Of a DNA stretch of 64,000 bases, positions 56,653-64,000 are shown piece after piece. Position 1 is the stretch's first letter; each line of letters opens with the position of its first letter. Below the pieces are notes generated by a model. The model was not told where the DNA came from and made no database searches. It worked only from the letters and a program-made list of their open reading frames with translations. The position numbers and the translations under genes are program-made. The stretch comes from Annona cherimola (Eukaryota; Streptophyta; Magnoliopsida; Magnoliales; Annonaceae): NCBI GenBank assembly GCA_030490835.1, contig CM059973.1, positions 64,050,008-64,114,007 on the forward strand, in the 5' to 3' direction.

Positions 56653-58472
56653 TCATCCTTTTGGTACCCATTTTATGGGTCCGTTTGGGTTAGTTATCCT
56701 TTGGAGTTTATGTTGATCTATCTTTGAAGCCATAAATCCAATGCTTTTCGGCATCCAAACCAATTTAGCACCAAGGTTTTGCAGTTTTCTTAATTTACAT
56801 TGATAGACCTTGTGTCCTAACTTGTTGCAAAAATTACAAGCTCCCGGAAGTCTAGAAATAGGGAGCCACTTGGTAATTCGTTCCTCAGTTGGTCTTTTGG
56901 TCCAAACTACTTGATTTATCTTAGGTTTAATATAAATAGATTTGGGGTTGTTTCTTGGAGCATTAGATTTCTTTTGTTCAAATATATTATACCCAAGTCC
57001 TTTCTTGCAAGTTTGTGTTGTCATTTTTAAGAACATTTTCACATTTTCTCCTGGATTAGAGAACTTGGCAAGAGATTCATTTAATGATTCATTTTCGTTT
57101 TTAAGTTTCTCTAACTCATTTTCCAAGGTATTTTTTTCATTTTTTAATTTATCTAATTTTTCAGCAAGTTTACCATTTGCAATTATTACTGTATCACATT
57201 GTCTTTTCTTTATTGTAAACTTGTTTCCTAATTTCTTTATTTCTTCATATAATGAATCATAGGCTTGTTGAAGTTCTTCTAACTCAGCACATTTGAGGCA
57301 TTCATTTGTAGAAAAATTTGAAAAAGATTTCTGTTTGGAGGTTACCTCTTGACTACTTGTGCAGTCCGTTGAAGTAGCTTGATCCTCCAAGATTTCTGTG
57401 GCTGCAAAGCATATGTTGGTATTTGCTATGCAGCAAATTCTTGCACAATCTGCTTCACATTCTTCACTTGAGGAGCTATTTGTTGTAGATTCTTCTTCAT
57501 TCACGTACATGCCTCTTCCTTTATTTCTTTGAAATCTTTTGTTGTCGCCTCGATCTTTTCTTTGCTCTTTTGCCTTGTTTTCCTCGGGCGTTGGACATTG
57601 GGCTTGCATGTGTCCCGAACCGCCACATCGGTAACATTTTGTTGTTTTTTTCTTTTTCTCTTTGGAATTTCTTTCTTTAAAGTTTCTGAAATTTCTGCCT
57701 TTCCTTACAAATTTTCTGAATTATTTTGTGAGTAAGGCAATTTCATCGTCATTTTGTGAAGATGAGATGGTGTTGTCCGAGTCTTGTGCGGCTCTCAAGG
57801 CAATGACTCTTTTTCCTTTGTGGTAATCTTCATTTCTTTTCTTGATCAGCTCATGTGACATCAAGGAGCTAATAAGATCTTCCAACTTCAACGTGTTAAG
57901 ATCCTTGGCTTCTTCTATTGCCGTGATTTTTGAAGTCCATGATTCGGGTAGTGCTCTTAGAATCTTCATAACCTGCTCAGATTCAGAAATTACTTTTCCT
58001 AGCCCTTTCAAGGCGTTAGTAATCTTGGAAAATCTAGCAAACATTTCAGAAATATTTTCTGTTTCTAACATCCTAAAGTTTTCAAATTCACCAATCAAAA
58101 TGTTTCTCCTTGTCCCTTGGACTTGAGAAGTTCCTTCATAGATAGATGTTAAAGTATTCCATATTTCTTTCGCAGTTAGACAAGAGGATACTCTATCATA
58201 TTCAGAAGCCGTAAGAGCACAAAACAGTGAGTTCATAGCTTTAGCATTGCTCTTAACAGTTCTTACTTCCTCTTCGGTCCATTTGGAAGCTCTTTCATCA
58301 ATAGGCAAGGTTACACCATCTTGGATTGCAATCCAAGAATCCATATCTGTAGCCATAATGAGTTGCTTCATACGAAGCTTCCAATAGCCGAAGTTGTTCC
58401 CACAAACAATGGTGGCCTAGTAAATGATTGGCCTTCGGCAAATGCGGGAACGGAAGTCGATTGGGATGCCAT
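56653..58472 (-). pseudogene. Gag of element 3, frameshifted
   Basis: ATG at 58472-58470 (MASQSTSVPAFAEGQ). A base is missing soon after (PPLF then out of frame, where element 4 has FDGSNFGYW). The frame is regained at 58371 (MKQLIMATDMDSWIAIQDG), stops after ALLTK at 57721, and resumes with the zinc knuckle (CYRCGGSGHMQAQC) and 57609-56653, which has a coiled-coil-like Asn/Glu/Lys stretch, CNFCNKLGHKVYQC and the end KWVPKG. Confidence 0.88.
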
Positions 58473-58506
58473 GTCAATAGATCTCTTTGGTTTAACTCAA
58501 AGACCC

Positions 58507-58518
58507 GCTTTGATACCA
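58507..58518 (-). promoter_or_regulatory. Primer-binding site of element 3, variant
   Basis: TGGTATCAAAGC on the minus strand, one base different from the initiator tRNA-Met match found in the other elements (G to A at position 9). Confidence 0.85.
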
Positions 58519-58520
58519 CT

Positions 58521-60203
58521 TGTTGGTCCCGAGTTAATGGCAATTACCCAAGAGGGGAGGGGTGAATTGGGTATTATGAAAATTTAAAACTTAAACAGAA
58601 ACTTTTACCCCGGATTAATCTAGTCCCCTTTATGAAGAAACAAAATGGAATGCAATATAATGTAGAGAGCATAAATAGAAATCAACACACACGATTTTAT
58701 AGTGGTTCGGGCAACCTCCCTACTCCACTCTTCCAAGCTCACACCTCTTCTGACTTGGGTTCCACTATGTATTCCACGAATACAACTAGAGTCTCTACTC
58801 TCATCTAGATTCTAGCTCTAGGAGGCATATACAACCAGAGCCTCTGCTCTCTTCTAGATTCAAGCTCTAGGGGGCATATACAATCAACACAAGTAGGTGA
58901 TGAGTTACACTCCAATCACAACTCTACTTGCAACGTCTTGGTTTCAATCACCAAACTTAAACCAAGCACTAAAACAATCAATAATGTAAAAATAAAGAAG
59001 ATCTACACTTTACTGAGTTGTGTAGCAAGTTTCATCTTGAGGAAGAGTCTGTAGAAGCAACCGATTGTATTTCGTTGAAGCAAATCGCAATTTTGAAGCT
59101 TGTTCTTCCTTTGAAAGTGTATAGATCACTCAAATTTAGAGAAAAGCAAATAAGAACTCTTGCTTGTACTTTTTTCCTCTCTTTAGACTCTTTCTTGTGT
59201 GTATCCACGTTTGCTTGAGTGTCTATATATAGAGGAGGGAAGATTTTGAACGTTATAGAAGTGGTTGGCGCGCAATAAATGTTACAACGTTCAAAAATTC
59301 GAACGTTACTTCCCCAAGTCGCAGGTGGAGTCAACTTCGTCTGCGACTTCGCCCAAGTCGCATGCTGGAGTCGACTTCGTGTGCGACTTCGGCAGCTCTT
59401 CAGTTTCCAAGTCTAAGTTCTGGGTCGACTTGGTTTCAGACTTGGCCTCAAGTCGATCTTGGAGTCGACTTGGGGTGCGACTTGACCATTTTCTTGTGCC
59501 AAATCAGTTTGATCCTTGTTGATTCTCCTCTCACTTGCTTAGCTTCTTTCCTTCAATAGTAGAGGCATTATCTTGTTCTGGTCTGGCTTCGAATCTTGTA
59601 AACCTTGTGAATCTTGAAACTTGTATGATCAAATCTTCTATGATTTGGAATGAATTCATGTACCTTGCTCGCTTTAAAATTATATTAGTCTTCATATCTT
59701 GAGTTGTCTTCATCTTGAAATGAGCTTGAACTTTTAACTTGGACTTGAGAAACTCAAGTCGATCTTGGGGTCGACTTCATATGCGACTTAGTCTCAAGTC
59801 GCAAGTGGAGTCGACTTCGACTGCGACTTCGGAATGCTCTGTCCCAAAATCAACGCTGGAAGGAAATGTGTATCTTCAAGTCGATACTGGAGTCGACTTC
59901 GTCTGCGACTTGGCTTCCAAGTCGCAAGTGGAGTCGACTTCGACTGCGACTTCAGCTGTTCATCTTCCAATTTCAAATCTGTCCATTAGGTACCTGTTGA
60001 AGTCGTATGTGGAGTCGACTTCGAGATCGACTTCAACCTAAGTCAAAGTCCGAGTCGACTTGGGGATCGACTTGGCTGATTTTCATTCCTTAAGACATTC
60101 ATCACACTCATTAGTAATCATTTTATACTCAAATTTGAATTTGTTAATCATCAAAACTTATGCTTTGGTCAATTTTGTTTTGTTTTAACTATTGTTTCCA
60201 ACA
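58521..60203 (-). repeat. 5' LTR of element 3 (1683 bp)
   Basis: Same ends as 38530-40458; one 123-bp unit instead of three. TATA (ctatatatag) at about 59223-59232 on the minus strand; palindrome clusters at 59315-59490 and 59755-60075. Confidence 0.95.
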
Positions 60204-62872
60204 GTATAGGGATAATAGTAAAAAATAAATTCATAAATAAAGTTGTAGATGTCAATAGAGTAAATGATAGAATTATTCAAATAAAACTTGTGTTAGGTGT
60301 AGAGGTCATAAATGTGATTAGTGTTTATGCACCACAAGTAGGATTTGATGATATAATTAAAAAATAATTTTGAGATGACTTAGATAGTGTAATGTGAAGG
60401 ATACCTAATGAGGAAAAAGATTGTGATAGGTGGAGATTTAAATCGACATATAAGAAAAGAGAATGTTGGATATAAGAGAAGTCATGGAGGTTTCAGCTTT
60501 GGAATGAGGAATGAAATGGAGAATGTCATTTTGGACTTTGCTATAGCATATGATTTGGTTATAACAAATATCTTATTTCAAAAATGAGATGAACACTTAA
60601 TAACTTTCAAGAGTGGGACCAATTTTAGCCAAATAGATTTCTTCTTTATAAGAAAATTGGATAGATTCCTTTGTATTAATTGTAAGGTTATCCCAAGTGA
60701 GAGCTTACCTATGCAGCATAGATTATTAGTGATAGATATATACATACAAGAAAGTCAACAAAAACTAAAGGCAATATAATTTCAAAAATTAAATGATGGA
60801 ATTTAAAGAAAAGAACATGATACTTTTAAGTAAAAGAATGAGAGAAGAAGAAAAATGAAATACACAAAAAGACGGAGTAGAATCAATATGAGATAAATTG
60901 ATAACTAACATAAAAGAAGTAGGACAAAGTATTGTAGGAATATATAAAGATCGTAGATCCTCACATAGGAAAAGTTAGTGGTGGAATAAGGATGTTTAAA
61001 AAGCTATAAATACTAAACAAGAAAAGTTTAAAATATACTAGAGAAATAAAAATGATACAAACTTACAACAATAAAAATTATCAAAAAAAGCTACTCAAAA
61101 GATTATTAGAGATGCTAAACACAAAACTTATGACAACTTATATGACAGATTATGTACTAGACAAGGTGAAAAAGATATTTTTAAGTTGGCTAAATTAAGA
61201 GAAAATAAAGATAAAGATTTAACACATATTAGATGTATTAAAAGTGAAGACCAAAGAGTTCCAGTCAAAGATGATGACATTAAAGAAAGATGGAAAACTT
61301 ATCTTTATAGTTTACTGAACGATACCCCGCACAGACATTTAACATTAGATGTTAGTTTAAATAGAGAAGAAAATAGAAATATCAATTATTTCCAAAAAAT
61401 TTGAATATCTGAAGTAAAGGAAGCTCTGAGAAAAATGAAAATAGGAAAAATCTTAGGCCCAGACAATATACCAATTGAGGCATAAAAGTGCATGGGAGAT
61501 GTAGGTGCAACATGGTTAATAAATTTCTTTAATAATATTATAAAAATAAAGTTAATGCCAAGTGAATGGAGGAAAAACATTATAGTCTCAATCTATAAAA
61601 ATAAGAGAGATATTCAAAATTGTGCAAATTGTTGTGGAATAAAACTAATGAGTCACACTATGAATTTATAGGAAAGAGTAATTGACCATAGACTAAGACA
61701 GAAAATTAATGTATCTGAAAATCAATTTGGTTTTATGTCGGGAAGATCAACTACTAAAGCTATTTTCTTACTTAGACAACTATTTAAAAAGTGCAGAGAA
61801 AAGAAAAATAACTTATATGATTTTTACTGATTTAGAAAAAATATATGATCGAGTACCAAGAAAATTAATATGACAAGTGATAAAAAAAGAAATTAATAAC
61901 AGATAGATTGATATTATTAAAGATATGTACGAGGGGCTATTATAAATGTGAGGACCATTAGAAAAAATACTAATATTTTTCCAGCTAAAAAAGGTTTACA
62001 TCAAGGCTCAGCCTTGAGTCCTTACCGTTTTACCTTAGTAATAGATGAAATTACTAAACATCTCTAAGAAGAAGTACCTTGGTGTATATTATTTGCAGAT
62101 AATATTGTTCTAATAGATGAAACTAAAGAAGGAATAAGTTTAAAATTGAATAGGTGGGTAGATGCTTTAGAATCTAATGGTTTCAAAATTAGTTGCACAA
62201 AACTGAATATATGAAATGTAATTTTAATAATAGTGAGACCCAGATGAGGAACCAATTAATATTTTAAACCAAGTATTAACAAGAACTAATCACTTCTGGT
62301 GCTTAGGATCAATAGTTCAAGAGAACGAGGAAATTGATAAAGATATAATGCATAGAATTCAAGCAGGATTGAAGAAATGACAAAGTGCATCAAAAATTTT
62401 GTGTGACCGTCGAGTTCTAATCAAACTAAAAGAAAAATTTTATAAGACTATGATTAAACCTGCTATGCTTTATGGGGCAAAATGTTAGGTAGTTAAAGAA
62501 CAACATATACAAAAAATAAGCATAGTGGAAATAAGAATGTTAAGGTGGATAAGTAGTAAAACAAGAAAACATAAAATTAAGAATGAACTAATTTGAGGAA
62601 ACCTAAAAGTGAAACAAATTTCTAAGATAATTTGGTCATGTTAAAAGAAAACCTGAAGTAGCATCGGTTAGAAGGACAAAGTCTATATAAGTAGAAGATG
62701 GTAGGAGAATAAGAGAAAGACCCAAAAAATATGAATAGAAGTAATTAAACAAAATTTAAAAATATTACAAATTAAACAAAATTTAATCTTAAATCTTCAA
62801 TAATGGCGCAATAGAATCCATGCAACCGACTCCACATAGGTGGAAAATGACTTATGATGTAATGATGATGAT
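60204..62872 (+). mobile_element. RTE-clade LINE, 3' part (pseudogene of endonuclease-RT)
   Basis: Continues the LINE cut at 38529. Endonuclease: VEVINVISVYAPQVGFDD, VIGGDLNRHI and FSQIDFFFIRK. Linker AKLRENKDKDLTHIRCIKSED. RT: GPDNIPIEA, NQFGFMSGRSTTKAIFLLRQL, TDLEKIYDRVPRKLI, GLHQGSALSPYRFTLVIDEI and LFADNIVLIDETKEG. The catalytic FADD is FADN, and many stops and frame changes are present, so it is dead. The 3' end has gatgatgatgaaa, the typical short-repeat tail of RTE elements, followed by the ~20-bp duplication at 62873-62892. Confidence 0.88.
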
Positions 62873-62892
62873 GAAATATTACATAACAGTTA

Positions 62893-63035
62893 TGTATAAA
62901 TAGTTATATTAAATAAAATATTTGACAAGGTAGAAATATTAATTAAGAAATATGTGAGATAAATATATAAGATGTATATTAATTTTATTAATTTTATATT
63001 TTTAAAATATATTAATAATCGGATGCCCACCCATC
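62893..63035. other. AT-rich flank, no gene seen
   Basis: Short AT-rich sequence between the LINE and the foldback repeat. Confidence 0.4.
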
Positions 63036-63545
63036 TAAGGTGGGTATCCACTTAATCAAAATGGCTAGTAAATTTATATTTTAACTATACATACTCACAT
63101 TTTAAACTCAAAAGTTTACATATTAGCATTTTAAACCCCTTAAAGTTTCATTCTTTGCATTTTAAAACTTTTGCGACTTACGATGTTAAAAAAACACTAT
63201 CACCCCTATGTGTAACATAAAAAATATCTTTTGCATTTTTATAAAAGTCAAAAACACAATGTGAAATCTAAGCAACACAATCAGCATCTCTCATGTACTA
63301 GAAAACATCCCCAAATCTCCAATTTGGAGATCAATTTTGATGATAGTTCTTAAATATTTTGAGCAAGTGTATTTTTAATATTACGCATAAGCTGATGAAG
63401 CTTTTTAAAGACGTAAGGACCAAGGGTTTAAAATGCAAAAATAAAACTTAAAAGGGTTTAATATTACTATGCAAATTTCGGGGTTTAGGATGCAAATATG
63501 CATAAGTAAAAGGTTTAAAATGCAAATTTTTCTTAATTTCTCATA
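63036..63545. repeat. Foldback repeat, copy B
   Basis: Second copy of 5969-6720: aaggtgggtatccactt, then acatattagcattttaaac, ttaaagtttcattctttgc, gatgttaaaaaa and the mirrored gtttaaaatgcaaattt at the right. Confidence 0.6.
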
Positions 63546-63689
63546 TACTAATGGATTTTAGAAAATTTCTTACATATTCACAAATTTCATCAATATTCCT
63601 TCCATACCCAAGCCATTAGGCTCATCAGCTAGGATAGAGTTTTAAATATATATTTTTTATATCTACAAATTACCCATCCATATTAAATG

Positions 63690-64000
63690 GAGAATACAGT
63701 GAGCTACACCATCTCAATTCCCAAATGCCATCTAACCAACTTAATGAGAACATTAGGGGGGTTCAACATCAAATCCACCTTCTTCTTGAGGAGGAGGAGG
63801 AACTATGACAACAATGGGCCAAGGTCATTTGGCCGCAACAAGAGAATAGAAAATATTATTTTTTTCATAGAATGGCATCCAATTAAAGGCGCCAAACTTC
63901 ATTGAGGCTCTCATTGACAATGATGGCAATAGAGTATCTGATCAAAAGGAAATGCTAGAGCTTACTCTATCACCTTTCAGGAAGGTCTTCTCTACCTCAG
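63690..64000 (+). pseudogene. L1-like LINE fragment, runs off the window
   Basis: Near the end, in shifting frames, FFHRMASN and then NFIEALIDNDGNRVSDQKEM...LSPFRKVFST can be read. This is the linker between endonuclease and RT in plant L1-type LINEs (a FFH-RAS-R block followed by an acidic DxxG segment). Stops are present before it. The rest lies beyond position 64000. Confidence 0.5.

Larger units (their letters stand above)
38530..60203 (-). mobile_element. Sirevirus Ty1/copia retrotransposon (element 3), split by element 4
   Basis: Perfect duplication gtata at 38525-38529 and 60204-60208. Plus-strand LTR ends tgttggtcccgag and ttgtttccaaca. Without the nested element (43158-53651 plus 5 bp) it is about 11.2 kb. 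Minus-strand order: 5' LTR (58521-60203), primer site, gag, protease, integrase, RT, RNase H (its end at 43085-43157), CT-rich spacer, env-like ORF (40735-42360), polypurine tract, 3' LTR (38530-40458). gag-pol has several frameshifts and stops. Confidence 0.95.

Overview
This is plant nuclear DNA: AT-rich, with one cellular protein gene and otherwise almost entirely layered transposable elements. The Ty1/copia elements, several with an extra env-like third ORF (Sirevirus/SIRE lineage), a TRIM, an RTE-type LINE, foldback MITEs and an LRR receptor kinase of the subfamily XII (Xa21/EFR/FLS2) architecture all point to an angiosperm. I cannot name the species.

Layout. 1-1516: repeat remnants. 1517-5963: a Ty1/copia element on the minus strand that has lost integrase core, RT and RNase H. 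5964-8100: foldback/MITE repeats. 8103-14116 (minus): an apparently intact two-exon LRR receptor kinase of 1046 codons, with a ~2.9-kb intron that carries a MITE. 14200-18873: intergenic, with a complete 438-bp TRIM (17592-18029) and a foldback element. 18874-27060: a minus-strand Sirevirus-like copia that landed inside a MITE (perfect 5-bp TSD) and was itself hit by a 1.8-kb solo LTR. 27061-37851: AT-rich repeats, a 2.1-kb Gypsy-type solo LTR with a triplicated 60-bp unit, an RNase H fragment of a LINE, an AT minisatellite and another MITE.

37872-62872: a nested stack. An RTE-clade LINE (about 3.3 kb once the insertion is removed, ~20-bp TSD with two mismatches) was split by a minus-strand Sirevirus (element 3, 38530-60203, TSD gtata), which was in turn split near the end of its RNase H by a plus-strand Sirevirus of the same family (element 4, 43158-53651, TSD aaaat). 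Elements 3 and 4 therefore lie head-to-head and form a very long inverted repeat. Both keep an open env-like ORF of 531-541 aa while gag-pol is broken. Their LTRs are filled with short palindromic modules built on aagtcgca...gtcgac...tgcgactt. 62893-64000: a foldback repeat and the start of a second, L1-like LINE fragment that runs off the window.

Insertion order read from the nesting: LINE before element 3 before element 4; MITE before element 2 before the 1.8-kb solo LTR. Apart from the receptor kinase, no gene here has a cellular function that I can support. The transposon proteins are remnants of replication machinery (Gag, protease, integrase, RT, RNase H), and apart from the two env-like ORFs every one is interrupted.
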